From positions 1-43,827 of the IMG/VR virus record IMGVR_UViG_3300037847_004738: DNA of 43,827 nucleotides, one strand, 5' to 3'. This DNA is from a virus. Positions 26,400 to 33,429 of this stretch are shown piece after piece. Each line of letters begins with the position of its first letter. Within the stretch, counting starts at the first letter, position 1. The notes under the pieces are model-generated. The model searched no databases, had not been told where the DNA came from, and saw only the letters and a program-made list of their open reading frames with translations. The translations under genes were made by a program, and so were the position numbers.

Positions 26400-27100
26400 T
26401 TTATAGCAGTATGCCCACCCAATACAACACCGCAGCCTATAGCTTGTTTCTTAAAATGTTTTGCATAAGCAGCGGCATAAGAACCGCCATCAATACCACA
26501 CCCCACCTGCATTCCGAACACTCGGAAGTTTCTACCCACCAACCACTCGGTGTAACATTGGGTATGGATATGGCCCTGTACGGTTGACATCATATCATTC
26601 TTTGCTTTAGTCCTCGCCGTCCCTCCTTCTCCATGAACGAACTGAACTCCATCATATACTATGCGTTCTGTCCAATTCCAATTCACACCAAGCACCTCGT
26701 TATAACTTTTAATCCACTGTTGAGGAACATCAGAATCTATTGCCTTCCTCATTATAATGCGGTCATGATTTCCGATCAGAACATCAGCCACCGGAAAAGC
26801 CTTATACCACTCTTGCACTATTGATATAGCATGCTCAAGCTCTTGACCCCCTCCCATACCATTCGGATCTGTCTGATGGAAAGAACTATAGTGGTTGTCT
26901 AAAATATCTCCTATAAAAATTACCTGATTGCAGTTGTGTTTGGCGTAAGTGTCTTGACAAAATTCTAAGTAACCATCCAATACAAAGGGAGCGTGGATGT
27001 CTCCAACCACTAATATCCTTCTTTCATTCTTAGTAAAATAATCGAAGGCTGCTTTTTTATTACCCTTTAATCTTGGTCTAAAGTCTGAATTAAATTTCAT
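26381..27100 (-). CDS. Calcineurin-like metallophosphoesterase
   Basis: A 239-aa protein with the ordered metallophosphoesterase motifs: GDIH (about residues 33-36), GDILDN (about 64-69), GNHD (about 110-113), then FVHGEGG and GHIHTQ. These give the Asp/His/Asn ligands for a two-metal site. Phage members of this family act as phosphodiesterases or DNA exonuclease subunits; the substrate cannot be read from sequence. It lies between a 64-aa unknown and the PD-(D/E)XK gene, all overlapping, in the replication operon. No signal peptide, so cytoplasmic. Confidence 0.85.
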   Translation of the reverse strand: MKFNSDFRPRLKGNKKAAFDYFTKNERRILVVGDIHAPFVLDGYLEFCQDTYAKHNCNQVIFIGDILDNHYSSFHQTDPNGMGGGQELEHAISIVQEWYKAFPVADVLIGNHDRIIMRKAIDSDVPQQWIKSYNEVLGVNWNWTERIVYDGVQFVHGEGGTARTKAKNDMMSTVQGHIHTQCYTEWLVGRNFRVFGMQVGCGIDGGSYAAAYAKHFKKQAIGCGVVLGGHTAINCLMEL

Positions 27101-27284
27101 CTTCCATTGATTCTATTACACCCTTAAGATGTTTAATTAAATTTGTTATATTCTTTTTTACATCCTCATATTCTCTATCAATAAACCCTTCATATATTTC
27201 ATTAGTCGAGTCGTGTATGTTTCCCATTAAATAATTAATGCGTGACAATCTCTCCTTTTCAAATGCTGTTGGGTTTTTTGTCAT
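27090..27284 (-). CDS. Small helical protein, unknown
   Basis: A 64-aa, highly charged, all-helical protein (FEKERLSRINYLMGNIHDST, then EDVKKNITNLIKHLKGVIES). No recognised motif. It overlaps the phosphoesterase start by 11 nt and so is probably translated with it. The ATG at 27284 is preceded by an AT-rich leader. Confidence 0.6.
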   Translation of the reverse strand: MTKNPTAFEKERLSRINYLMGNIHDSTNEIYEGFIDREYEDVKKNITNLIKHLKGVIESMEDEI

Positions 27285-27305
27285 GGCCGTGGCATGATTA
27301 TTGTA

Positions 27306-27725
27306 TTATATTATAGCTTCTTTAATTTGTTTTTTAAGTTTTTTGTTCTCCAAATATAAGGATTTATTTTCTTTTTGCAGGAGAAGGAGCTGTTTTTGCA
27401 GCTCAAATTCCTTTAATTGTGTGTAAATAACAGAGTTAGATTCAAATTGTTCATTAATTTGTTCATAACTTTCCCTAAAATCATCATCAATTTTTACGAA
27501 CCATTCAAAACTTTTAAAATAATTTAATACAGTAGCATGGTTCTTTCCAAGCATTTGACTTATAGCATAACAACCATACCCCTTTCGTTTTAATATCTGA
27601 GAAAAGATAGCTCTAGCTTTTATAAATCTAGTGTGTCTTCTTTTGTCTAACAAATCTAAACTAAAACTTCTTTCTATAATATCCTTCAAGTTTTCAGCAT
27701 CTACACTTAACTTTAATAATTTCAT
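27306..27725 (-). CDS. DnaA domain IV-like DNA-binding protein with C-terminal coiled coil
   Basis: A 139-aa protein. Residues about 28-75 match the C-terminal DNA-binding domain of DnaA: RHTRFIKARAIFSQILKRKG, then YAISQMLGKNHATVLNYFKS, where KNHATV (61-66) corresponds to the DnaA signature [GR]-[RK]-[DN]-H-[TS]-T-V that reads DnaA boxes. No AAA+ ATPase domain is present. Residues about 95-136 form a Leu/Lys/Glu coiled coil, likely for dimerisation. It could mark an origin, mimic or divert host DnaA, or act as a regulator. Its ATG overlaps the stop of the upstream gene (ATGA). Confidence 0.7.
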   Translation of the reverse strand: MKLLKLSVDAENLKDIIERSFSLDLLDKRRHTRFIKARAIFSQILKRKGYGCYAISQMLGKNHATVLNYFKSFEWFVKIDDDFRESYEQINEQFESNSVIYTQLKEFELQKQLLLLQKENKSLYLENKKLKKQIKEAII

Positions 27726-28054
27726 TTTAATATATTTTTATCGTTTATATAATCTAAATAATCATCCAACTCAATCTCATCTAAATCTAAGATCAAGGGT
27801 TTTTCACCGGGGTTTTTTAAAAACTCTAACTCAAAAAACAAAGGCTCTTTGCCTTTAATAACCCCACCTATAAGCTGTGTCCAAAATTCTTTTACCGGCA
27901 TCCTTTTAGAGTTTCTATGTATAAGCTCTAAGACCTTTATAGAAATATCCCTTGGATACTCGGTTAGTTTTTCTAAACAAAACTCATCTATTTCAAACGG
28001 TGTTAGTAGGTGATACCTCTCCACCGCCTCTGTATATTTCTGTTCTGCATCCAT
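27722..28054 (-). CDS. Unknown acidic protein
   Basis: A 110-aa acidic protein with no recognised domain. The start helix (EQKYTEAVERYHLL) is followed by FEIDEFCLEKLTEYP and a C-terminal acidic Asp/Glu/Leu/Ile stretch (ILDLDEIELDDYLDYI). The start shown overlaps the VRR-NUC gene by 62 nt, which is long for this compact operon, so a later start is possible, although no good in-frame ATG is near. The stop overlaps the DnaA-like gene start by 4 nt (ATGA). Confidence 0.55.
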   Translation of the reverse strand: MDAEQKYTEAVERYHLLTPFEIDEFCLEKLTEYPRDISIKVLELIHRNSKRMPVKEFWTQLIGGVIKGKEPLFFELEFLKNPGEKPLILDLDEIELDDYLDYINDKNILK

Positions 28055-28262
28055 GTTTCTTTAGTTCTTTTAATCTATACTCTTGAAGCTTAGACACCTT
28101 CCCCTTAGGTGTCTTTACTTCCACAAACAACACATCGCTTTGCGGGGGTATAGCTATCAGGTCAGGTATACCATTCTTATTTGTTTTAACTAACTTAATA
28201 ACATAATAACCTAACGCCTCTAATTCTTTTATTCTTTTAAATTGTATTTGTTGCTCGGTCAT
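27993..28262 (-). CDS. VRR-NUC domain nuclease
   Basis: An 89-aa stand-alone VRR-NUC protein. Residues 1-25 form the opening helix and strand (IQFKRIKELEALGYYVIKL); GIPDLI (31-36, D34) and VLFVEVKTPKGKVSKLQ (44-60, E48, K50, Q60) make the PD-(D/E)XK-type catalytic core. Such small VRR-NUC proteins are typical of phage replication blocks beside SF2 helicases and primases and are linked to structure-specific DNA cleavage. A TATCTTTGT box ends 3 nt before its ATG, giving a leaderless-type start inside the 3' end of the helicase gene. Confidence 0.9.
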   Translation of the reverse strand: MTEQQIQFKRIKELEALGYYVIKLVKTNKNGIPDLIAIPPQSDVLFVEVKTPKGKVSKLQEYRLKELKKHGCRTEIYRGGGEVSPTNTV

Positions 28263-28263
28263 A

Positions 28264-29496
28264 TTACAAAGATATTAAATCCCTTTTAAAGTGTTTAATG
28301 GTATAATCCTTCTTCTTAACTACCGCCTTATATATCTTTCCTTCAATACCTTTGTTGGCAAACACCCAATATACATTATTTTTTAATCTATCTTTTGTTG
28401 TCATTCTATCTCTGCTCTGCCAATAACTTGTGGCACTAAAATCTATATTATAATACACCAAACAGTCTGCCTGTCGTAAAGAGATTCCTTCTCTTCCACT
28501 TACAATTTGAAGTGCTATATCCTTCTGTCCCTCTTGAAAATCTTGAAGATCCGTTGTTATCCCATCCTGCCACACAGACTTAATAGCATTAAGCTCTTCT
28601 TTAAACTTATAAAAAATACCTATCTTCTTTCCTTTAAACTTTTCTTTTATAAACCTAGCCTTACTATCATCAAGAACCATAGAGTTTCCACTCTCAAACT
28701 TTATTGTTCCTGAATATATCTGATGAAGTTTCATCATTAATTTAACAGGAGTGTCGGCCAACACAACCTCTTCCTTTCCTTCTACCACTAAATTCCTTTG
28801 CAACTCTCTAGCCAACTTATATGTTTCAGGTTTCATATTAACCATAAGTATTTGTTCGGTGGTTTCTGTTTTAAATCCTGCATCCTTCTGAGAAAACTGA
28901 ATCATATATGGTTTCATTTGTGTTAGTATCATATCACTACCCCTTGAGTAGTCTCTAATAAACAATCCATTTATCTTTTTCTCTATCACATTAACAAACA
29001 CATCAGCAAACCTATAGAAGTTTTTAAAGTCACTGAACGGACTGTTAAATATTCCATAGACCTGATGATACATCTGACTGTATGACTCAGGCGTGGGAGT
29101 TCCCGATAATAAAATTACCCTTGCTCGAGATTTATAAATTAAATTTCTAACTTGTTTGGCTCTCTTATTAGGTTTCGGAAATGCTCCCAAGCTGTGTGCT
29201 TCATCACAAATAATAACATCCCATCTTTGTTCCGGGATCTTATGTATTGATTCATAATTGATAGTGAAAACATTTAAGTATGGCAGATTTAATTTTTCAC
29301 AATCACTATCAATAGAAGCAATAGCCTTTTTCTTTGTAAGGAAAAGCACCTGTCTAACACCCAAGTCTCTACATATACCTAAGCTCGTTAAGGTTTTACC
29401 TGTTCTAACTTCCATAGCTAGATAAACAAACCCATGTTTGCTTATTATCTTTACCCCCTTTTTTATAATTTCTGTTTGATATTTTCTAAATTCCAT
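28264..29496 (-). CDS. SF2 (SNF2-like) DNA helicase/translocase
   Basis: A 410-aa protein with SF2 motifs in order: Q-like FRKYQTEII at the start, Walker A EVRTGKT (29-35), DEAH box ICDEAHSLG (96-104), motif III SGTPTP (131-136), a C-terminal RecA lobe with IGIFYKFKEEL, motif V IVSGREGISL, and motif VI QSRDRM (about 363-368). The compact SNF2-like form is common in phages, typically next to VRR-NUC and a primase. It probably remodels forks or recombination intermediates. It follows the methyltransferase by 15 nt. Confidence 0.9.
   Translation of the reverse strand: MEFRKYQTEIIKKGVKIISKHGFVYLAMEVRTGKTLTSLGICRDLGVRQVLFLTKKKAIASIDSDCEKLNLPYLNVFTINYESIHKIPEQRWDVIICDEAHSLGAFPKPNKRAKQVRNLIYKSRARVILLSGTPTPESYSQMYHQVYGIFNSPFSDFKNFYRFADVFVNVIEKKINGLFIRDYSRGSDMILTQMKPYMIQFSQKDAGFKTETTEQILMVNMKPETYKLARELQRNLVVEGKEEVVLADTPVKLMMKLHQIYSGTIKFESGNSMVLDDSKARFIKEKFKGKKIGIFYKFKEELNAIKSVWQDGITTDLQDFQEGQKDIALQIVSGREGISLRQADCLVYYNIDFSATSYWQSRDRMTTKDRLKNNVYWVFANKGIEGKIYKAVVKKKDYTIKHFKRDLISL
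28266..28274 (-). promoter_or_regulatory. Minus-strand -7 box TATCTTTGT, 3 nt before ATG 28262
   Basis: Plus-strand ACAAAGATA is TATCTTTGT on the minus strand, with the VRR-NUC ATG 3 nt downstream. Same geometry as the plus-strand late boxes, but in the replication block and inside the end of the helicase coding region. It implies a separate, possibly later, transcript for VRR-NUC and downstream genes. Confidence 0.65.
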
Positions 29497-29511
29497 AATA
29501 AAAATAGCGGT

Positions 29512-30147
29512 TTAACTTTTATCAAATAACCCCCCCTGCACCGGTGTAGGTTTTATTGAAAACAAAAAGCAATTAAATATATGTAAACCCAATTCAGGAT
29601 TTACCATATTCCGTAAAACTTGTCTTTTGTTTTTTATGTTAGTATCTTTTATATTAAACCCATAAAGATCTTTATTTGGATCTAAAGTGTTGTGGATTCT
29701 TTTTGTTGTAGCTTTAAAATTACTTATTCTAAAATTTGTCCAATAAGCGTGTCGACCCATCTTGTGTGTTGGCGGTATTAAATAATTATAATATGGAATT
29801 ACATTCTCCACCACAAACTTTGTTTTCTTTTTTGCAAAATGTTGTAGAAGTATTATCTCCTGATATAAGTCCATTGCGGGATATTTAGCTTTATATTGCC
29901 CCGCATAAACACCACAGGAACGGATATTACTATGCGTTGGACAGGGTGGCGATGACCAAATGAAATCAAACTCTTCGTAATGGTTTAAGAGATATTGATG
30001 TGCGTTAGCAATAACAACCTTATCATGGGGAAATAAATCAGAATATACAGAAGCAATTTCTGTATTGTTTTCAACCGCTGTAACTTCACAATCAGTCCAC
30101 AGCTTTCTGTTTCCCCCAATTCCTGAATATAAATTTAAAACTTTCAT
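29512..30147 (-). CDS. C5-cytosine DNA methyltransferase-like protein, short
   Basis: A 211-aa protein with the SAM-binding motif VLNLYSGIGGNRKLW (residues 3-17), an acidic strand end AVENN, motif IV SSPPCPTHS (65-73, catalytic C69), motif VI FVVENV (111-116), and a motif X-like end NMVNPELGLHIF. It is shorter than stand-alone C5-methyltransferases (usually over 300 aa) and has little room for a target-recognition domain. It may be a solitary orphan enzyme with a short or degenerate specificity, protecting phage DNA from host restriction. A GAGACA-type stem-loop lies 16 nt before its ATG. Confidence 0.8.
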   Translation of the reverse strand: MKVLNLYSGIGGNRKLWTDCEVTAVENNTEIASVYSDLFPHDKVVIANAHQYLLNHYEEFDFIWSSPPCPTHSNIRSCGVYAGQYKAKYPAMDLYQEIILLQHFAKKKTKFVVENVIPYYNYLIPPTHKMGRHAYWTNFRISNFKATTKRIHNTLDPNKDLYGFNIKDTNIKNKRQVLRNMVNPELGLHIFNCFLFSIKPTPVQGGLFDKS

Positions 30148-30159
30148 TTTATTATTCCT

Positions 30160-30399
30160 TTATTGTCTCGTTGACGAGACATCTTTTATATAGTCTCTAA
30201 TTTTTATACACCTCTCGTAATCTTCTTCGTCCTCAAAATAAATTAGTAAACTTTCAAGGTCATATTTACTTATAGGAGCACTAACATCATGAGCAAACCA
30301 ACCGTTATGTCTTTCAATAATATCCTCCGCACTAATATTATTGATAGCTACATCATAAGAGTTGAGCATAGCCTCATGTATGTTAACCTCATGCTCCAT
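30160..30399 (-). CDS. Unknown acidic protein; 3' end holds stem-loop copy 1
   Basis: A 79-aa acidic protein (NIHEAMLNSYDVAINNISAE, then YDLESLLIYFEDEEDYERCI) of unknown function. Its last codons (DVSSTRQ-stop) are formed by the repeated TGTCTCG...CGAGACA stem-loop, so the C-terminus may simply reflect the RNA element. Its ATG directly abuts the stop of the primase-helicase gene, which suggests coupled translation. Confidence 0.6.
   Translation of the reverse strand: MEHEVNIHEAMLNSYDVAINNISAEDIIERHNGWFAHDVSAPISKYDLESLLIYFEDEEDYERCIKIRDYIKDVSSTRQ
30164..30181 (-). promoter_or_regulatory. GAGACA stem-loop copy 1, before methyltransferase
   Basis: Plus strand TGTCTCGTTGACGAGACA; in the minus-strand transcript UGUCUCGU-CA-ACGAGACA, 8-bp perfect stem. 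It sits exactly 16 nt before the methyltransferase ATG (30147), the same spacing as copy 3, and overlaps the 3' end of the 79-aa gene. No T-tract follows. Confidence 0.8.
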
Positions 30400-32817
30400 T
30401 TAAAAATCTAAATCTACTTGTTCCACAATCTCTTGTTTCTGTTTTATTCTCATCCATCTACCGTGAGCATCCCTTCCCTCTTCAGGTGCTACCCCTTCTT
30501 TAAAAATTGCATAAGCAACTAACCATTTATAAAACTTAGTTCTTGATATAGTCATCTTAGCTTTCGGTCCATAGTCAGGATATTCTTCAATAAAATCTAA
30601 ATATAGATTATGCTTATAGTTTTTTATGTCTACCTCTAACTGTGCATTAGGTTGACTGCCAACAAGTAATCCACACCACTCTATAAAATCATGGGAGGTT
30701 TCAGCAGACAGTTGTCGTATCTTTAAGTTAACAAACTTACTCTCTCTCAATCCGAACTCAAGATAACTCTGTAAACATTTAATCATATAGTTATCAAACG
30801 AACACCAATCATCATCATCCCAATCTCCAAATAATAATTTACCAAATTCATCAAGAGGAGTGAATGTTTTATTATAATGTTGATGTAGTTCTAGTTCAAA
30901 CTTTCTTCTTGCAAAAGAATTACCCGCACCCTTGATAGCATAGTTAGTTGTAATAGCTATCTTCGGGGAGCGACTAAAAGGAATTTTAATTGCATCCTTA
31001 TTCTTCTTCTCCAATGTCAAGCCCTCTGTTACCACACTAAACAGTCTTTCAAAATCAAAATGTTTTTTAACATCATCAAACACAAGTATCTGTGTATCAG
31101 CAGACACAAGTTGATAAGCAAACGATCTTTCAAAAGCAAAAGACTTACCATCAATAGTCACAACCTTTTTCATTTGTGCTAAAGCGTTCATAAAAATTCC
31201 TTTACCTGTTCCCCCTTCAGGGTTGTCAGATATAACCTCATCATTTAAAATTATAGCAGGACAGTACGATAAGTTTTTATGTCCATGCAACATATATCCT
31301 ATCGTACTTTCCATAGCCTCAACCCTCTCTTCGTTTTTGCCACACACATTATGAACAAACTGTTTATAGTCACAATACTCTGAGTCGCATAACTTAAAGT
31401 TCCTATCTATGATATGATCTTTCCACACGTACCCGCCTAAATCTAGGTAGTCAATAGTTTTTATTTCATCTTTAGTTATTTTAACTGCGCAATTCCTATA
31501 GTATAAGTATGCACTATATTTAGTGTCAGCTATAAAATAAATATCTATAGTAGATAGTAGAGTTAAAAACTCTTCTCTAAACAATCTTGTTTGGTCAGCG
31601 AAATAATTATAAATACTATAGTCATCTAAACCTATAAGATAGTTTAATATAAAATCTTTTATTTCTTTTTCTGAGGTATGGTCTATTAGATTATTAGTTA
31701 CCCTTACAAACACATAGTTCTTACTGCCTTCAGGACAATACTTATAAAACCCATTCTCCTCTAAGAATAACTTAAATAATATATGAACAATCTTAATTGC
31801 ACCCTTATCTGTCTTTATCCAAAACTGTTGTAAAGAATTTTCTTCTTCTACCTTATTCAATACAGAGTCTATAATAGCTCCGTCTAAATCTGACTCTTCT
31901 AATTGGTGTCGGATTTCTTTTTTAGTAACACCTCTTCTGAGTTTGGATTTAATTTGATTAACCCTCTCTTCATCCTCATAATATTTAGTTCCAAAGTTTT
32001 GAGTATGAGAGTATGCACTCTCAATAGTTCTCTCTATTTCTTTTAAAGAAAAGTCATTCGTTGCATACCCATTTAAAACATAAGAGGCTAGGGATTTATT
32101 TACACCGTAATCATTGAAAGCCATAGCCAATATAAATAAGTTCTGATTTCTCTGCCCCTCTACCATAGGATATTTTTTATGCCACCACTTTATCAGTATA
32201 TCTACAATTTTATTCTCATCTGTTATTGGAATAGTTGGTGGGTCTTTGTGTAGTTGAACCTCTTTATATTCTACCTCAGCTATTACATCCCATACAGAAG
32301 ACTGTTCATTTATATAAATTAATGGATCATAAGACTCATAACACACACGACTAATGTTCTTACAAGTCTTATCAAAGTAGGGGGAATTAAAGTGTTGTTC
32401 TAAAGAATTAAAATAATTAATATGGTTATCTACATCTTGTGGTATTCTAACCAATGCTTTTAATCCATTACCTGAAGGAGAAACAAACACAGAGTATATA
32501 AATTTATTCTTGCTTAACCTTTCTTTATCTTCAAGCAAATCTTTTTGTTTCACATACCCATCAAAATCTAAACATATCAATCCGCTATGTTCAGTAATAG
32601 ATGAGTCAGCTCTCTTGTTAAACAATCCTGAGAAACAAATAGCAGGAAGACTTTTCTTAATCTCATTCCTTTCTGTTTTGTTTTTTTCTTGTCTTATTTT
32701 TTTAACTATATCTTTAGAAGCTCCATCCCTTATCCTATCTAATACTAAGGATACATCTCTAAAGAAAGGAGTAGAAGTCTCTCTAATGTTTTTAAATATT
32801 GTGATGTTTGGTGTCAT
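30400..32817 (-). CDS. Primase-helicase: BT4734/VirE-N-type domain plus SF3 helicase
   Basis: I place the start at the ATG at 32817, giving 805 aa (MTPNITIFKNIRETSTPFF); a TTG at 32868 would add 17 residues but would run through a direct repeat. Residues 1-200 are a BT4734-like/VirE N-terminal domain (LPAICFSGLF, SGLICLDFDGY, then FVSPSGNGLKALV and NISRVCYES), a primase-associated archaeo-eukaryotic primase-like module typical of Bacteroidetes elements. The middle is helical. The C-terminal third is an SF3-type helicase with Walker A GGTGKG (about residue 535) and Walker B ILVFDDVKK (about 577), then TTNYAIKG. It is probably the main replication initiator/helicase; no DNA polymerase is in the window. 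It follows a repeat-rich 208-bp region. Confidence 0.85.
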   Translation of the reverse strand: MTPNITIFKNIRETSTPFFRDVSLVLDRIRDGASKDIVKKIRQEKNKTERNEIKKSLPAICFSGLFNKRADSSITEHSGLICLDFDGYVKQKDLLEDKERLSKNKFIYSVFVSPSGNGLKALVRIPQDVDNHINYFNSLEQHFNSPYFDKTCKNISRVCYESYDPLIYINEQSSVWDVIAEVEYKEVQLHKDPPTIPITDENKIVDILIKWWHKKYPMVEGQRNQNLFILAMAFNDYGVNKSLASYVLNGYATNDFSLKEIERTIESAYSHTQNFGTKYYEDEERVNQIKSKLRRGVTKKEIRHQLEESDLDGAIIDSVLNKVEEENSLQQFWIKTDKGAIKIVHILFKLFLEENGFYKYCPEGSKNYVFVRVTNNLIDHTSEKEIKDFILNYLIGLDDYSIYNYFADQTRLFREEFLTLLSTIDIYFIADTKYSAYLYYRNCAVKITKDEIKTIDYLDLGGYVWKDHIIDRNFKLCDSEYCDYKQFVHNVCGKNEERVEAMESTIGYMLHGHKNLSYCPAIILNDEVISDNPEGGTGKGIFMNALAQMKKVVTIDGKSFAFERSFAYQLVSADTQILVFDDVKKHFDFERLFSVVTEGLTLEKKNKDAIKIPFSRSPKIAITTNYAIKGAGNSFARRKFELELHQHYNKTFTPLDEFGKLLFGDWDDDDWCSFDNYMIKCLQSYLEFGLRESKFVNLKIRQLSAETSHDFIEWCGLLVGSQPNAQLEVDIKNYKHNLYLDFIEEYPDYGPKAKMTISRTKFYKWLVAYAIFKEGVAPEEGRDAHGRWMRIKQKQEIVEQVDLDF

Positions 32818-32892
32818 GTTAGTGTCGAATTTATGTCGATTTAATTTATATAACTCTCTGATTATCAAGGTTAGTGTCGATAATGTCGATTT
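32818..32892 (-). repeat. Two direct repeats with paired TGTCGA boxes upstream of the primase
   Basis: Plus strand: GTTAGTGTCGAATTTATGTCGATTTA at 32818-32843 (26 nt, written here as GTTAGTGTCGA + ATTT + ATGTCGATTTA) and GTTAGTGTCGA + TA + ATGTCGATTT at 32870-32892. Each copy has two TGTCGA boxes, and copy starts are 52 nt apart, about five helical turns. A further TCGACA lies near 32975. They end directly at the primase ATG, so they could be an operator or origin iterons. Confidence 0.6.
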
Positions 32893-32919
32893 TTATTAGT
32901 CTCGTACAGAAAATAAAAA

Positions 32920-32928
32920 ACAAATATA
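32920..32928 (-). promoter_or_regulatory. Candidate -7 box TATATTTGT upstream of primase
   Basis: Plus-strand ACAAATATA reads TATATTTGT on the minus strand, the same box as in the early promoters at 39224 and 42930, but no TTTG is found 20 nt upstream. The leader to the ATG at 32817 would be about 100 nt and would contain both TGTCGA repeats. Confidence 0.45.
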
Positions 32929-32988
32929 GTAAGTTATATATTATGTTAGTGTATAATAATTATTTTTAGCATTTTCGACACACCCTAG

Positions 32989-33006
32989 TGTCTCGTTGAC
33001 GAGACA
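32989..33006 (-). promoter_or_regulatory. GAGACA stem-loop copy 2, between SSB-like and primase genes
   Basis: TGTCTCGTTGACGAGACA with an extra flanking G-C pair (32988 and 33007), giving 9-bp arms, the longest stem of the five. It lies 19 nt after the SSB-like stop and 171 nt before the primase ATG. A T-tract is absent, so it is unlikely to be a terminator; processing or regulation fits better. Confidence 0.8.
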
Positions 33007-33025
33007 CAGAGTGTATCTACTTAGT

Positions 33026-33289
33026 TTAGAACGGCAACTTTTCTTCTGCTTTAACAGGCTCAGCTTCCTCTTGTTTCTTTTCAGGAACAAAAGTATCTAG
33101 CTCAACATAAGGATTACCACTTCGTGCTATGTTTATGTTAAGGTTTACCCATCCATTCTTAGCGTTCTCTTTTAAAAAAGGTAACGCATCTTCAAGTTTG
33201 ATTGACATTCTTCCAACCACAAAGTCAGGTTGGTTTGGTCTAGTTTTAAAACTAAAACCATCGGCAAATATTTTTTCTTTATCTGACAT
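33026..33289 (-). CDS. Candidate single-stranded DNA-binding protein (acidic tail ending LPF)
   Basis: An 87-aa protein. A compact beta core (FSFKTRPNQPDFVVGRMSIK, then GWVNLNINIARSGNPYVEL) is followed by a Glu/Lys/Pro-rich tail that ends EEKLPF. An acidic disordered tail with a terminal hydrophobic-Pro-Phe is the hallmark of bacterial SSB, used to recruit repair proteins. Similar short proteins sit in Bacteroidetes phage replication blocks. Context (annealing protein, RecE-like nuclease upstream; primase-helicase downstream) supports this. The core is short for an OB fold, so assignment is tentative. A 140-nt structured leader with a possible pseudoknot precedes it. Confidence 0.6.
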   Translation of the reverse strand: MSDKEKIFADGFSFKTRPNQPDFVVGRMSIKLEDALPFLKENAKNGWVNLNINIARSGNPYVELDTFVPEKKQEEAEPVKAEEKLPF

Positions 33290-33310
33290 ATATATATAAT
33301 TTAAGTTAGC

Positions 33311-33333
33311 ATAAGGAGGAGCAAGCTCCTTAT
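33311..33333 (-). promoter_or_regulatory. Leader stem-loop ATAAGGAG/CTCCTTAT upstream of SSB-like gene
   Basis: Perfect 8-bp arms (33311-33318 and 33326-33333) with a 7-nt loop; an alternative inner stem GGAGC-AA-GCTCC is also possible. It ends 21 nt before the ATG at 33289. No T-tract, so a translational or regulatory hairpin is more likely than a terminator. Confidence 0.55.
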
Positions 33334-33353
33334 ACTAGTTAACTAAAACTGAC

Positions 33354-33429
33354 TGCGGGCAACATATTTAAGAACCTAAAGAACCCGCAATCAAAATCAC
33401 TTGTCTGATTATAAATTCACTCTTTAGGT
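33354..33429 (-). promoter_or_regulatory. Possible H-type pseudoknot in the leader of the SSB-like gene
   Basis: On the minus strand, stem 1 pairs ACCTAAAGA (33429-33421) with TCTTTAGGT (33382-33374), 9 bp. Stem 2 pairs TGCGGG (33389-33384) with CCCGCA (33359-33354), 6 bp. The stems interlock with loops of 31, 1 and 14 nt. It begins right after the stop of the RecE-like gene. T4 gene 32 (SSB) is known to be autoregulated through a leader pseudoknot; the likeness here is inference. Confidence 0.5.

Noticed and set aside
32868-32868. TTG at 32868 as the primase start
   Set aside because: It would translate through the TGTCGA repeat; ATG at 32817 begins the conserved domain directly.
32510-32899. 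129-aa plus-strand ORF over the primase start
   Set aside because: Antisense to the conserved primase domain, Ser/Leu-rich, no start context.
32896-32908. TTAGTCTCGTACAGA as a sixth GAGACA stem-loop
   Set aside because: Only one arm (AGTCTCGT) matches; the second arm is truncated, so no stable stem of the same type forms.
33311-33333. Intrinsic terminator after the RecE-like gene
   Set aside because: The 8-bp hairpin lacks a T-tract on the minus strand and lies just before the SSB-like ATG.
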